Of a stretch of DNA of 64,000 nucleotides, positions 22,867 to 35,639 are shown piece by piece. Position 1 is the first letter of the stretch. The number at the start of each line of letters is the position of its first letter. The translations under genes were made by a program, and so were the position numbers. The stretch spans positions 1 through 64,000 of the forward strand of contig JAEUWY010000011.1 in NCBI GenBank assembly GCA_022059125.1, written 5' to 3'. Origin of the DNA: Corynespora cassiicola. Its lineage: Eukaryota; Ascomycota; Dothideomycetes; Pleosporales; Corynesporascaceae. The notes under the pieces were generated by a model that was given only the letters and a program-made list of their open reading frames with translations, made no database searches and was not told the origin of the DNA.

Positions 22867-25541
22867 TCAGACGCCTGCTTCTACCAGGACAGACGCTTGG
22901 TGATTCTCTTCGTAACAAATTGCCAGTTGCTTAAGGATGTTGCCCATCCTAGGCGTGATTCCCCAGACCCAGGTATCAGCCAATACAGCGCTACATATAT
23001 TTGCTAAAGCAGCAGCCAGTGACTTCCCACTGTACTCAAGCCCAGCCTCATCGACGAGCTCCCTCAACCCATCGAGAATATATGATTCTTCGACATCTAG
23101 AGGGCTCATTGCCATGCCAATTTCAATGATGTGTGTCCATTTTGTTAGGAGCAAGGCTAAGAAAATATCAGCTGGGCACAAAACATGTTTTTGAGATACA
23201 ATGATTACCTGAATCCCATCCAGACAAAGCATGCTCTATGCTCCATGAGAATGCGCCCGTCTTTCTTAAAAACATATGGCCAATTTTTACAGTTGAGAGC
23301 AACCTCTCGAAGATTTTCCTGACGACTTTGGTAAGCCTTGGGCTGCGTCGATGTGGCAACCGCGTATATGATCTTGCCGCCGATGCTATATCCTCTGGAT
23401 TGTCCGAGAGAAGAGTCAGCCGCTTGAAGATGCCGGTCTCGGAAAAAAGATGGGTATACGAGAAGATCAAGATTCCCTGACAGTTGAACATGAGAGGCCC
23501 TTCTGTGTTGTTCCAAGTTGCCATATCATCGGTATTGCCATGTGGATTGTCGATAATATCTTGACATCTGGAAAGTATCGAGAAAGCTGTGTGAAACAGA
23601 GCCTCATGCAATCCTGAGTCTGGCAGTGTATCATGATGCATTCCACAAGGATGCATAACCTCCATCAACTTCGACATGTAGGTGTTTACTGCATGCGTCA
23701 TAAGCAACATAGTGAGCCCAGATATTTGTCCTGGCCAATCGCCTGTATCCGAATGTCGGTCGAAAATGACATGTGCCATGGTCTGACGGACAGTATAGTG
23801 GCCACTCGTTTGATGTTCGCTAAGAAGACTTTTCCATTCCTGAGCCGACCTTGCGTCCCAGAGCGTTTCATTGTCCAGAACTTCGAATTCCAGATCCTGT
23901 GTGTGTGAGAATCCAGGGCGTACGCCATAAGTTGTCGATATAAGGTTGGAAACAATGAACATTGCGCAGAGGAGTCTTTTGCCAGATTCCCGGCCAATCC
24001 AATCTTCCCAGTCTAAGTGTTGGTTTTTTTTTTGGTTTAATGATACTTTCCTCAGTCTGTAATCTATGGCAAAGAGCCCAAGGTTTTCAATTGTCCCCAT
24101 GACAATTTTTGACTTGCCACTGAACATTCCGGCTAGTGATAGTAGTACCCTTGTCTGCATGATCCAAAGGGGTGCTGGCTTAGGTGTACTCGTTGTGGTG
24201 GCAGGCAAGCCGCACCTTAATGCATTGGAGTTTATATTGCTAGCCAAAGCAAAGAGGTTCTTGGATTTCTGTCTTGCTAATCGATATAACGCGCCAATGC
24301 TGCATACAGCAAATATCAGCGGACTCGGCGTCTCTCTTATGTCCAGAGAAGGTAGATGTAGAATTGGGAAGTGCCTATGAAAGCATTCCAGATAGCTCGA
24401 GAAAAACTGGTTGAGGTCATTCACTGTAGGATATAGTGCTTCTGATAATTCTCCAGAGCGACACCTCGTTTTTGCGTCCTCACATATTTTCCTATGAATT
24501 TCATGATCGAAATTGAATCTAGGAATATCCGAGCATTTGTCCCTTTGTACTCTGGGCAGGCTTCCGTTGCTAGTCTCATTTTTCGACTGAGATATCTGGA
24601 GCGGCCTATTGAAGTCAAACAACGCAGGATAATCAGCCGATAGCTCGTGGAACGCGAGATCGAGGAAGTGGTCTAGTGCAGCGGGTTGGCCAGATGGAGT
24701 GTACTCGTCATTATGACCCAGAGAGAATAGAAAACTCTCAGCAGGCGCAGTACCAGTCGCCGGACGTTGAGACCATGAGGTTGTTGGAGAAAGCGCTTGC
24801 ATTACACGAGATTCATCCTCAAAGACAGGTTGGGGATTAGTTTCGATGCGTCGTCGCTTCGTGGGTGACTCGTGCGTATTGACCGGATAAGAAGTTGGGA
24901 CCACGTTCGTTTCGATTGGGTTGAAGTCCGTGTCCGTATCAAAAGGAAAATATCCTTGCCAATTTAAACCACCCATCGTTGAGCCATCAACTCTCATGGT
25001 ATTTTGGCCTTCTGTTGACTGCGTATCATGTATGATAGCAATTTCACTCTGCACGAAAGCCTGAGTCGTCAAAATATCGACACTGATAGGCCCAGGCGTG
25101 TGTTGGGCAGGTATTAATGGTGACAAGGGATCTCCTGTTTGGCGCGAACAGCCTCCAAAGTCTCCTTCCCCACCAGGTATACTGCTTGCCATTGCAAAGG
25201 AGTTTCTCCGGAACTCCTCAGGATAGGCCTCTCGATACTGCTCGACGTGTAGACTACGTCCATGCTTTTTCACTAAATCCTTTTAACAAGTCAACTAGCT
25301 AGTTATCATAACACCCTCCTAGACATACCTTTCTTGTAAATCTACGATCGCAAAATGCGCAAGGAAAAGGGCGTTCCCGTGTATGCACTCGCTCATGTCT
25401 CGCACAGTGCTCGCTCCGCTTGAAGACCCGTGCACAGTATGTGCAGCGGTAAACTCGTTTTGTCCGCCTGGCTCTGGTTTTTTTGGGAGTAGCTGCATCG
25501 AAAGAGGCCTGAGAAAAAACCTGGAACACCTCTGTCGACAT
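22867..25541 (-). CDS. C2H2 zinc-finger regulator with fungal transcription-factor domain
   Basis: Three exons on the minus strand: 25329-25541, 23209-25279 and 22867-23171, giving 862 aa. Intron 1 (49 nt) splits the second finger; intron 2 is short (37 nt) but in phase. Two C2H2 fingers: Cys33/Cys36/His49/His53 and Cys61/Cys64/His77/His82. Helix contact residues (-1, 3, 6) are Arg42, His45, Arg48 in finger 1 and Arg70, Leu73, Lys76 in finger 2. By the standard recognition code these predict 5'-GNG-GGG-3'. The middle and C-terminal parts carry the fungal transcription-factor domain (LHLPSLDI, WEDWIGRESGKRLLCAMF, SYTRLPHRRSP, SWSIEHALSGWD). It is probably a nuclear activator specific to the surrounding cluster, whose promoters carry GTGGGGTA. 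No such octamer was seen in its own upstream region. Architecture firm; regulon inferred. Confidence 0.88.
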
Positions 25542-25920
25542 TTTTACATTGATTTGGCTTCGATTGCGTCTCCACTGCTCCGCCAACGCGGGTAAGTACC
25601 GGGCAATCTGAGCTAGCAATGCCAATCGTCGGCCCAAACAAGGGTAGCTATGACTCTACTCGTCTGTATGTATGAAAGGAAGGTTAATGTACGGTATTAG
25701 AGAGCGCGTGCGATGGAGGAAAAATCGAAATATGTCGCCAGCTGGTCAGCGCGGTGTTTAGAGGCAGGTTATTTGCGCCGGATGGCGGCGGGCCGAGCCT
25801 TGGACAGTGCAGCGGTCTGGCTGTCTTTAAACCACTTCCGGGAAGCGGCTTCGAAGGCTGGAGCTTCTTTGCCGGAAGTAACGTTTCTAAACACAGAAAT
25901 CATATTTTTTTATTACGCTA
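25542..25920. promoter_or_regulatory. Upstream region of the C2H2 regulator
   Basis: About 380 bp of normal composition between the regulator start codon and the isochore edge, which must hold its promoter. No GTGGGGTA seen. A chance open frame at 25713-25955 runs into AT-rich DNA and is not called. Confidence 0.35.
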
Positions 25921-28570
25921 AACCTAACGCAAATAAGCTGAATAAAATATTTTAATAATAGAAAACTAGAATAAATCTATTACAGTTTATATCTTTTTTA
26001 AATACTCTAATTATAATTTTAAATCTCTGTTCTTTTTTGAATATTTTTTATTTTATTATTAATAAATAATAAGTAGATTGTATTATTTTTATTTAATTTT
26101 AGTTAATATATAGTATATTTCATTTTTTTCTAACTAACTAAATTATACTAATAATATAATATCATAAAATTTTTATTTTTATTTTTATTTTAAAATTTTA
26201 GTACTAAGTTTTAACGCTTTATTTATTATACAATTTTATATATTTTATAATATTAATATCTAATCTGCGTTTTATTTTAAATAATAATTTTTTTAGTCTT
26301 CATTTAGATTAACTATAGTTAAATATAACTGTATAATTCTAAAACGTATTTCTAATTTTTAATTTTTTATATTTATATTATATAGTTTATATAATCGCTG
26401 CTACTAAGTACGTATTTACTTTCTAATATAGAGAGATAATAGTAAAAAAGAATTAAAAAAATTGTACTTTTTAAACCACTATAACTTTATAATTAAACTA
26501 GCTATTAAAAAAAATTAATTGTAAAGAGATTTATAAGCTCTTTTTTAGTATAAGAAATAAATTATAACTTATATAATATTTATAGCTTATTAATTTAAAG
26601 TAAAAGTATAGTAAAAAAAAGTATAAATTTAAAAGTTATTTATTTTTTATTTAAAAGATTATTAAAACATTTTATTTTATGCTAATTAATTAAGTTTAGT
26701 ATATATTATATAAGTAAAAAAGAGAAAGCTAGCAATTTAATTAAAATTAAAAAAAATAAAGTTTAAAAAATAAAGTTTTGCTTATATAAATACTAATTAT
26801 ATAATAAAAAACTAGTTAAATTAGTGTATAAATAAATATTTCAAAAATATAAGTTTAAATTACTATTTTCTGTAAATAAAAATAAAACAGAACTTTAATT
26901 TTTATATAAAACTAGTACTTTTATTAAAAAAATATTTTTTATTCTAAACAAATTTATTACTAGTATTCATAATACTAAAAATGAAAATAATAAGAAAAAT
27001 AAACTTTTTAATAGTTTTTAAAAAATAGAAATTAAAATAAAATTAAATTATTAAAAAAAAATTTTTTATTAATAAAAACTTAATAAAAAGCTCTAAAAAA
27101 TAAGTAAAAATAATTTTAATATATTTAAAAAAAGGTAATAAAAATATTTTAAAAGAAAAATTATAGTATAAATATTAGTACTAAAAGGCTGTATTAATAT
27201 AAACAAAAAGCTAAAATAAAATTAAAATATATAAAAAAATATATATATATATAAATTTAAATAAAATAATATTTTCTAATAACTTAGTAATAAAAAAAAC
27301 CTAGGGAATAAACGAAAAATTGAAATTAGTATTTATTAAAATACTTAGTTTTAGAAATAATTTTAATAATATAAAATATATTAAAAGATATTAAATTCTA
27401 TTATTAAAAAAATAAAACCCGGTTAGTTTTTCTACCTTTTTTTAATTTTTAAGTTAATGTATTTATTAAAATTCTACACTTTAAAATTAGAATTAATTCT
27501 AACTAGTTTATAGACTAGAAATTGTAATAAAATAATTTAAAAATTTATATAACTAAACTAGTTTTAAATTAGTTTAAAAAAATTAAATTAATTTTTTTAA
27601 TATTCTCTTTATAGCTTAAACTTAGCTTTTATTCAAAATATTTAAGCTATATTAAAAAATGCTTTTAATAAATAAAGAACTAATTTATTAAATAAAGAAA
27701 ATAGTATTAAAGTATTAATTTATTTTAAAAAAGCTATAATTAAAGAATACAATTTAATTCCACAGAAAATAATAGATAATTATATATTATTTTTATTTAA
27801 ATGTTATAAAGCAGTTATAAACGCTAGAGAATATTATACTAAATATTAATAATTTATTATTTATTAATTTATTTTAGCTTTTTTTTTAATTTTTTTAAAT
27901 TTTTTTTTTTAAAAAATAAACTTATATTAATTTCTTTTATATAATTATACATAATAAATAGCTTTATTATAAAAAAAACTAAAAATTATACTCTAGAAAA
28001 AAATTACAGCGTATTAAAATTTAAACTTTTTTAAATACTACAAAATTATATAAGCCGTTTTTTTCGATTATTTTATACTATTTATAAATCTTTCTAAAAT
28101 TAATTTTTTTTAATAGCTGTTTTAAATAAAAAGTTATACAAGTTTAAAAAGTATAATTTTTTTTATACCTTTTTTTTAATATTACCTCTCTGTACTATAA
28201 AAATAAAAATATAATTTATATATATATATATATTACGTATAGCTACTTTAAGGTTTTTTATATTTTATTATTATAAAAGCTATATAAAGTAATTAGATAA
28301 GTAGTTATATATATTAAAATAGTAAAAAAAACTAATTTTCTTTTTTATATAATCTATTTATTTATAAACTATATTAAAAAATAAAAAAATATTATTTATA
28401 AAAATCTAATACAGAAAGATAATTTTTAAAAAAAGTTAGAAACTTATTAAAGTTTAAAAGTTTGTCTTTTTTTCTAACTTTCTTTTTCAATAATACCTCT
28501 CTATAGTAATAATAATAACAGTACTAACAGAAAGTAGAAGTTATATTTAAAAAAATAGATTATTTAATCA
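25921..28570. repeat. AT-rich RIP-like isochore
   Basis: AT-rich, stop-rich DNA containing a mariner-type relic (listed separately). Its first part (about 26020-26420) belongs to a repeat family also seen near 37850-38131, 45150-45560 and 52350-52800. The junctions with normal DNA are abrupt. Confidence 0.8.
26425..28196 (+). mobile_element. Degraded Tc1/mariner-like DNA transposon
   Basis: About 1.77 kb with inverted ends: AGAGAGATAATAGTAAAAAA at about 26430 and the matching TTTAATATTACCTCTCTGTA near 28195. On the plus strand the last codons before the stop at 27847-27849 read IPQKIIDN...CYKAVINAREYYTKY, the familiar C-terminal pattern of Tc1/mariner transposases. The rest is riddled with RIP-type stops, so it is inactive. 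A second copy lies inverted near 36251-36990. Confidence 0.65.
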
Positions 28571-29591
28571 ACTACGTGAAGCATCTGAACGTAATTTGTG
28601 TTGATTTTGGGGGGGCCCATTTAACAATTAGCACCTTGCCTATCGGGCCTGCGAGCGAGAGTTGCCGAAATACTCACCGAAATTCCCGCCGAAGTGTCTG
28701 CCAACAGGCAACAGGCCTGCCGAAAGGCCCGCCAAAACATCTGTGATGGTACTAAAATGGTGCGCCGAAAACGGCATGCTGGGATCTGCCCAAACATCAG
28801 TGATATTACTAACAACATGATGGAGAAGCCACAGTCGGCAAACGCACCAAAAGGGCCGACAAGGTCTTTCTCCCTCACACTGATTGGGGAAGAATGACAG
28901 GAACAAAGAGTCAACGAATACATAGTTGTACAATTTGCTTTGGTCCGTTCAGAAAAAAAAAAAAATTCTAGGTTTGAATAAATTACCTACAGCGGCTGGA
29001 TTTGCGCCGCCTTGGCATGACATTTGGTGGATGCAGAGAATCTAACGCCGGCCGAATAAAGACTCCCTACCATCGTCACTAAGACGAGTAGCTGTTCCTC
29101 CAATTTTTCACGCCTACAATCCCGCAGAGAAAAACAGAAATCAAGAAAGTGAGAACACGCTCGATCTAGCCGCGCGTCAACAAGATGATTCTGTCAACGC
29201 CACCTCGTCTACTTATAGATGCCAAAGTGATGTTACATCACGGAACGGGGATTGTTCTATCTCATGGTGCACAGAATATCGGAGACAAACGAACCGTCTG
29301 TAATGCGTGGCAGCAATGAAAATAGGGATCATCATGTTGCTGTATAGTTTTGGGTTGCTAAGAGCCACGTATAGGATCTACCTGCTCGTTCCTTGTCTCG
29401 TAAAAGCCGAAGGAAAGCAGATAAATTCTTGCGTATGTACTCTGTCACATTTTCGAGTGCTTGGATGAGTGATCCCGTGTTGTGAAAATTTGGTGTATCG
29501 TTCTTGGTTGCGCCCTAGCCTGATTGTCTAAACAGGAACCGCACGGCAAGCTTGGTGATGCAGATTATCCCAGTGTGCGACACCATTTTAT
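28571..29591. other. Segment downstream of FAD monooxygenase 2, no supported gene
   Basis: Normal composition from about 28571. The stretch 28640-28740 repeats short phrases such as GCCGAAA and is GC-rich. A 44-codon open frame at 29184-29318 and overlapping frames at 28621-28933 have no recognisable features. Nothing else found. Confidence 0.35.
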
Positions 29592-30906
29592 CTACATTTT
29601 ACTCAATCGCTCCCGCACTAGTGCTGAGACTTTCGGCCATTGTTCTTCTGCTGTACGCTCTGCATCGTTCTCCCAAAGGTATTCGCTCGCCAGTTTGAGT
29701 GAATCAGCATCAAAGTCCTCTCTGAGCTTTCCAGTATTATGATCGTGAGCATTATGCCATGTCGTTCGCGTGGTGATACCAGTTGCTTGAGCCTTCTTGA
29801 CGTACTCATGGCGAATTTCAAAGTAAGAGTGAAGTGCCAGAGGCACATTTCCCTCCCCAGATAGAGATAGACACTTTGCAATGGTTATCCCATCTTCCAT
29901 GGCTTGACTCGCACCTTGAGTTGAAGTGGGTAAGAAAGGGTGAGCGGCATCGCCCATGACGGCGAGTAGACCCGAATCGGCAACGAATTTGTCCAGACAA
30001 GGCCGAAATACTAGCTTCCAATCCAAGCAGTAGTCGATCTTTTCCCAAACCGAACGGAACAAAGGATTCCAATCTTCTATGAGTTTCATCACGTCCTCCT
30101 TTCGACCAGGTACCATCCATCCTTCGTCAATGTCTGCGCAATCCTTATGAGTGAGCACGGCATTGATCTCTTTCCCTCCCTTTAGAGAACAAAGCATGCC
30201 GTGTTTGTCAGGCGCAATATAGGCATGTACAGCGTCGCCTGTGCAGTTTTCGTATCAGAATTCTTGCATAATTTTTGCCGTGCTAAGCGATGAAAGACGT
30301 ACCCTTCTTGATGAACTCCTGGACAATTGGATCATCTTCGTAAACCTTTGCATCTACAAACGTTCGATATACCGCATAGCCACTATGATGAGGCTTGTCA
30401 AAGTAGTTCAAAACTTTTTGTCTGCCAATAGACTTGACGCCATCAGCACAGATGACCGCGTCGGCAATAACTTCTTCCCCAGATTCTAGAATAGCACTAG
30501 GCTTATCAGCGTCGTAGTCGACCACTTTTGTATTTGTTCGTATTGTAACTCCCAAGCTCTTGCAATGGTTGAAAAGAATCATGTGATAATCTCCTCGATG
30601 TCCCACAAGGCTATGGGTTCCGTACTGAGCTTCAGACTTTCCAAATGCATCATCGACCAGAATGATCTCGCCCGTATCGTAGCTACGCATTTCCATGGTA
30701 TCTGATTTCAGGCTTATTGGCCAAAACTGATCCCAGAGACCCCATCGTTTAATGAATTGGCTGGTGTTAGGACCAAAGCCAATCGAATCTCCGATCCGCA
30801 AAGGCTCTACAAATTGGTCGATGACAGTAACCTCAAATCCTTCTCTGCGACATGCAATCGCACATGCAAGACCCCCCAGGCCAGCGCCGACAACTACGAC
30901 GTGCAT
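29592..30906 (-). CDS. FAD-dependent monooxygenase 2 (salicylate-hydroxylase-like)
   Basis: Two exons on the minus strand, 30303-30906 and 29592-30238, joined across a 64-nt GTACGT...CACAG intron; 416 aa. Motifs: GAGLGG at residues 7-12 with Asp30 ending the second strand, CADG at 153-156 (the family norm is GADG or PDG-type, so Cys is a small variant), and GDAAHP at 297-302 followed by TSTQGASQAMEDG. It is a paralogue-like partner of FAD monooxygenase 1 but only distantly similar. Expected to hydroxylate or epoxidise a cluster intermediate using NAD(P)H and O2. It is divergently arranged with the O-methyltransferase across 639 bp containing GTGGGGTA, so the two are probably co-regulated. An in-frame upstream open stretch to 30975 is not used, because the ATG at 30906 begins the Rossmann fold. 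Confidence 0.9.
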
Positions 30907-31545
30907 AGTAGTTGAATTGAAAGAACAAAAATCGTTGATTCGGAGACTGCAGGAATAGAAAAGAACTCGATTCACGGGGGTATTGTGTTTTTCGTCAATG
31001 GCAGTTATTTAAGGTAAATGTGGTTGTTTGAATTAAATTCTAATAGGCATAACGGCAACCATTGCACCTGGCATCCCAGCTACGCGTAATGCCCAGTGGG
31101 GTAACATTTCCCAAATATGAAACAAATTATAGATTTGAAATATACCCCTCATTTGCCGTGGAGCATTGGATGGTCGTGTTTTTCGATATATGGAGTAAGT
31201 AGACTGCTGAAGGAGGCTAGTGAGTCACGCTTACACTCGGCTGTACTACCAAATCTGCCCCACGGACAAAACTCGGACGACAATCACGTAACTTCCCCTA
31301 AATCACCAATATACAATGTGGCACATCTTTTGTTTTTTACTCCACTAATACTGGGGACATTGATAGTAACGTGACTGTGACATGAATGTGACTCGAGGTG
31401 TTCGAGAGGTTCGCTGGGGTACTCCACTCAAGCCTTAAGGACATTTATTTGCTTCTCCCCACCTTGCCTAACAGAATTTCTGTCGTCTATTCTCAACAAA
31501 TTTCAATTGATATTTATCTCAATCATTCTCTTCACTGCACTCACC
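30907..31545. promoter_or_regulatory. Divergent promoter between FAD monooxygenase 2 and the O-methyltransferase
   Basis: 639 bp. It contains GTGGGGTA at 31096-31103 (190 bp from the monooxygenase start, 443 bp from the methyltransferase start) and CTGGGGTA at 31414-31421 (125 bp before the methyltransferase start). A CGGGGGTA occurs at about 30975-30982. A shared control region is inferred from geometry and motif recurrence. Confidence 0.5.
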
Positions 31546-33184
31546 ATGTTGCTACAGGCCCTCCTCTCGTCGCTAAAAGCAAATATTGAGAGGTATGAAT
31601 CAGAATTAGGTGAATCCTCGATCCACCTTTGGGAACCTGAGTTACACGAAGGCATTGATGATCCTGAGAACCTGATGCCGCCTGGAGCATTCCATGCATT
31701 AGATAAAATTCGGACTGATCTTCGTGCTATCGATGCGACAGTGACTCCGACAAGATTCAAGCTTATCGAGTTAGCTTTAGCAGCCATTAAACCAAGTGCT
31801 CTCAATGTTGCCGTCACACTCGGTATTTCTGATGCTATTGAGGAATTTGGAGGCAGTGCCACCATTGAGCAACTTGCGAGGCGCTTGGATGTCAATGAGA
31901 ACAAACTAGGTATATTATTTCTTCTCTGATTTCCAAACAGCATTTATTCGTTCGGAGTTCTAATGTCTACAGCCAGGATAATTCGTATTCTTGAAGCAGA
32001 CTACATCTACAAAGAGACAGAGCCGAACCGCTTCGAAAATACCAGACATAGCATCTCGTTACTGAAAAAGACCGGCTCAGGGCATTTCCTTTCTTTGACG
32101 TAAGTAAGAACTCCTCAGGCATCGTTTCTATCCGAGAATTTTCATGAGAAGAGTATCTTAGATGTCTACAGGGCAGAACAAAATACATTGGCATCAACAG
32201 GCCTATTGAAAAACATGATAGATCCAGAGATGAAACACTCCTTCGCCCCAGAACAGGCACCTTTCTGTCACACAACTGCCAAGAATGGCGAGACTTTTTT
32301 CGAATACATAACGCAGCCTGATAACGCCGATCTTGCAGCTAAAGTCGAGCTGGGCGTTATTCCGTGGTTAAATGTGCGTTCCTGTTATTCTCTCAAAATA
32401 GCTTATATGCTGAGTCTATGATAGAGAATCACGAGAGGTGGGCTAATACACGACTACCCTTGGGAAGAGGTTTCTGGTTCTTCCGTTGTCGACATTGGCT
32501 GTGGTCCAGGTGACAGCGGAATTGACGTTCTCAGGCTCAACCCTACCTTGCAATGGACATTCCAAGATCTTTCACCTGTCATTGAAAACTTAGAAAAGGC
32601 GAGTGTCGAATAACATTGGAACTTGTAGTCATCGTCATCTAACTGCCTCCAATACAGAATTTTCCTGCAGACTTGAGCAAGAAGATCCAATCCGGAACCG
32701 TGAATTTTGTCGTGCAAGACTATCTTCAACCTAATGTGAGCCGAGGAGATATTTGGTATCTCAGAGCAGTAATGTGAGTACATGATTTGGGATGACATAC
32801 CGAACAGTTCATACTAAAGCTGCTGATAGCCGTGATCATGACGATGAGGAAGTCGTGAAAATTCTCAAACACATTGCAGAGGCCATGCGACAAACTCCAG
32901 GCGCAAAGCTGGTTCTCAACGAGGCATTAGTCTCCAGCCCGGTTCTGCTAGAGGGTAATAGGTTAGGCGCGACAGTAGTACCCTCCAACAACATTCCGAA
33001 ACAGCAATCAGCCTTGGCGGAGCTAGCCAATCTCATGACTTGGAACACATTCCTTCTCTTTGGTCAGTGGGAAAGATCCTTCCTAGAAGTCAAATCATTG
33101 TTACACAAGGCAGGTTTTGTTGTATCAAGGTTCTTTAAGCTACGGACATTTACAGTAATGATTGAGTGTAAACTAGCTGAGTAG
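31546..33184 (+). CDS. SAM-dependent O-methyltransferase (COMT-like, fungal)
   Basis: Six exons: 31546-31909, 31973-32099, 32172-32373, 32437-32598, 32658-32773 and 32830-33184, giving 441 aa. A winged-helix dimerisation region is followed by the SAM-binding motif VVDIGCGPG at residues 248-256 and the usual QDLSPVIENLEK. The fourth intron appears to start with GC (AAAAG/GCGAGT) rather than GT; reading on from there meets a stop five codons later. The last intron (56 nt, branch-like TACTAA, acceptor GATAG) gives ...YLRAVIRDHDDEEVVKIL. The family usually has the catalytic His in HDW at this place; here Arg325 takes that position and a His follows at 327. It should transfer a methyl group to a hydroxyl of a small molecule. 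Family firm; activity slightly uncertain. Confidence 0.86.
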
Positions 33185-33580
33185 GATTGTGTTGAACTTT
33201 TAAGTGCTTTAGTAAGTAGCTTTGTAAGCTTAAGACCACATCACATGACTGCTATGCGGGCATGACTAGAGCGTCCGACTACTTTAGAGCTCAGATCATA
33301 CTTTCATGTAACATGCACACATGGACACACATCACAATACATTCATATATGAATCTCCAACACTAGTAAGGTAAAGGATAAGCGAGCGGGTTAGTCCTCT
33401 TAATACGCCGACGCGTGCCACCTCTATCTATAATACTATTATAAAAAGATTTTTAATTAACTTCTAAAAGAGATTTTATATTTTTTTTTTAGCTGTTTAA
33501 AATAGTTTAATTAACAATATATAAAGCGCAACTAATATTTATAAATTTTTAGTTAATAATTTCTAAATTTATTAATATAA
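33185..33580. other. Transition from gene segment to repeat
   Basis: 3' flank of the methyltransferase, then AT-rich DNA from about 33420. A GC-rich phrase GATAAGCGAGCGGGTTAG at 33378-33395 resembles the pogo-type ends seen elsewhere. No gene. Confidence 0.4.
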
Positions 33581-34350
33581 AAGATAAGTAAGTCGCGCGG
33601 ATAAGTAAGTCGCGTATCTTCTACCTACTCTAGCACACACTAAGCTCGGCTACAAGGGTTCCGCCCACCCCCTGGTTCCGCCCACCCTCAAAAAAATGAG
33701 CCACTCCGTAAAAACACGTATATTGCCACTAAGCTTTCCAATTAAAACACATGGACTTGAGGGCTTCTGCAGCAGCTATCGCAGCATCCGTAGGAGCATT
33801 TTCTTCCTCTGTATAATCATCTCGGTGAGCCGGCTGAGCCGGCTGAGCCACTGATTGGCCTATTGCAGCCCTTATATTCTCAATATCTGCAAATTGTTGA
33901 TTGGGGTCTATATGAACCCGACGACGAGGGCTTTGAGGCCTAAGCGCAGCTAGCTGGCTTTTCAGCTTTTGATTCTCGGCCTCGAAGCCTGCAGCCCTTG
34001 TGTTGGCCTTCGAGAGACCCTTGCTAGCCTTATGAAGCAACAGCTGGGTTCTACGGCCAACTCTCTCAGTTATCTGAACTCTCTGCTGAGCCTAATAAAG
34101 GTCTTGAGGCTTCTAAGGAGTGGCTATAAAGCCCTCTGTTAGTAATACAGCCTCTCTCTGGGCCGGCGGAGTGGCTGGCCGAGTTATTATTTAGGAAGAC
34201 CTCAGCACGTGATTAATGTTGAATAGTGATAAGCTAGCTGCCTTCCAGCCAGCCCGAATCACACGCTCAGTAAGGCTTTATTCCCTAGCCTAGCTGTAGC
34301 AAGTAATAAAGCGTTTCTTCTTAACAGGGGCCGCATTATTAATTATAGCT
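33581..34350 (-). mobile_element. Pogo/Fot1-like transposon fragment, C-terminal part of a decayed transposase
   Basis: A GC-rich terminal-repeat-like end at 33588-33615 (GATAAGTAAGTCGCGCGGAT) is followed 110 bp inside by the stop of a minus-strand frame, 33729-34040. Its translation (LLHKASKGLSKANTRAA, RRRVHIDPNQQFADIENIRAA) matches the C-terminal region of fungal pogo-class DDE transposases. The same frame continues upstream to about 34190 (TPPAQREAVLLTEGFIATP...) but is interrupted by stops where Gln codons would be mutated by C-to-T change. Less degraded than its surroundings. Confidence 0.65.
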
Positions 34351-35639
34351 AAAACTAGAATAGCTTAATAATATTTTAATTTAATAACAGAAAATTTAGT
34401 AAGATTAAGAGGCTGGAGGAGATGTATAGCATATAAAAAAAAAAAAAAAAAATCTAATTCTGTTTGTACAGCTAGAGGAAATTTAAACTAATATAGCTGC
34501 TATAGCTATTTAGTACAAGTATTTAAAGCTAAAGCTAGCTATAAGCTGTTTTTAGTATAAATATACAGTATAGCTACTTACAGCTGATTTTATTTAACAT
34601 CTATCTGTTTTCTAAAGTTATATAATACTACTAAAAAATTATTTTAGCTAGAAACTATATTATTTAAAGCGTTTTATTTTTAAAAACTACTATTAAGTTT
34701 AGCTTAGCTTTTACAGCTAAAATATATTTAAGTATAGTAATCTATTTACAATTTTTTAAACTTTTAATATAAGTTTTTTTTTTTTATAAGCTAGTAAAAA
34801 CTCGGCTATTTATACATATTTTTAAACTTAGCCCGCTTTTATTTATATTATATATATTTTTAAGCTAAATATTTAGTTTTAGTTTTATACGCTTAAACAG
34901 CTTTAAAAAAGTCTGTATCTAAGCTAGAGTAGCAGCCTTAGCTTTTAAAATTTTAAACTTTCTACCTATTATTAAAGCTATTTTTAAATTATAATTAATA
35001 AAATAAAAAAATTAGCGCTTACTAAAAAAAGTTTAATTACTATTTATATAGAGAATTTAAATAGCTATTTTACAGGTTTAAATATATAAAAAAAAATAAC
35101 TATAGATTTTTTTTTTAAAAATCTACTTTATAAAAATTTTTTTTATTTAGAGTTTAGCTATTATTAGTATTAGTTACTAACAGCTTTACGTATCTAGTTT
35201 TTTATATAACTTTATAGTATTAATTAAAAAAAGCTGTACGCTTTAGCAGCTGCTTACTAGCTATTATAATAGTCTATATTAAAATTAGTAATATTATTTT
35301 ATATAGCTAGTTTTCTAGCGTTTATTATAAATAGCTAGTATTAAAAGTAATTAAAGTTAATACAGAGAGGTAAGTTTATTAAAAGTAAGCAGAACTAAAA
35401 AATAGGCGGAACTCTTGTAGCTAAGCTTACTTATATCTATAATACTATAACTAAAAATTTTTTAATTAGCTTATATAGAGGCTTTAGTAATTCTTACTTT
35501 TTTAGCTATTAAAAACTATTTAATTTAAAGCGTATAAAGCGCTGCTGCTATTTATAATATACTAAAAATTATAATTTATAATTAACGCGCTAAATAACTT
35601 ACAAAATATAATTACTAGCTTAATTTAGAATAGCTAACT

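Noticed and set aside
25541..25637. 32-residue N-terminal extension of the C2H2 regulator
   Set aside because: It would have to start at a TTG codon; the first ATG in frame is at 25541.
28621..28933. Overlapping minus-strand frames of about 100 codons
   Set aside because: No homology recognised, no splice partner, and the region is repetitive in short GC-rich phrases.
32774..32807. A 34-nt last intron for the O-methyltransferase ending at ACAG 32807
   Set aside because: Too short and one base out of phase; the acceptor at 32828-32829 gives a 56-nt intron and restores the frame, so the gene is not frameshifted.
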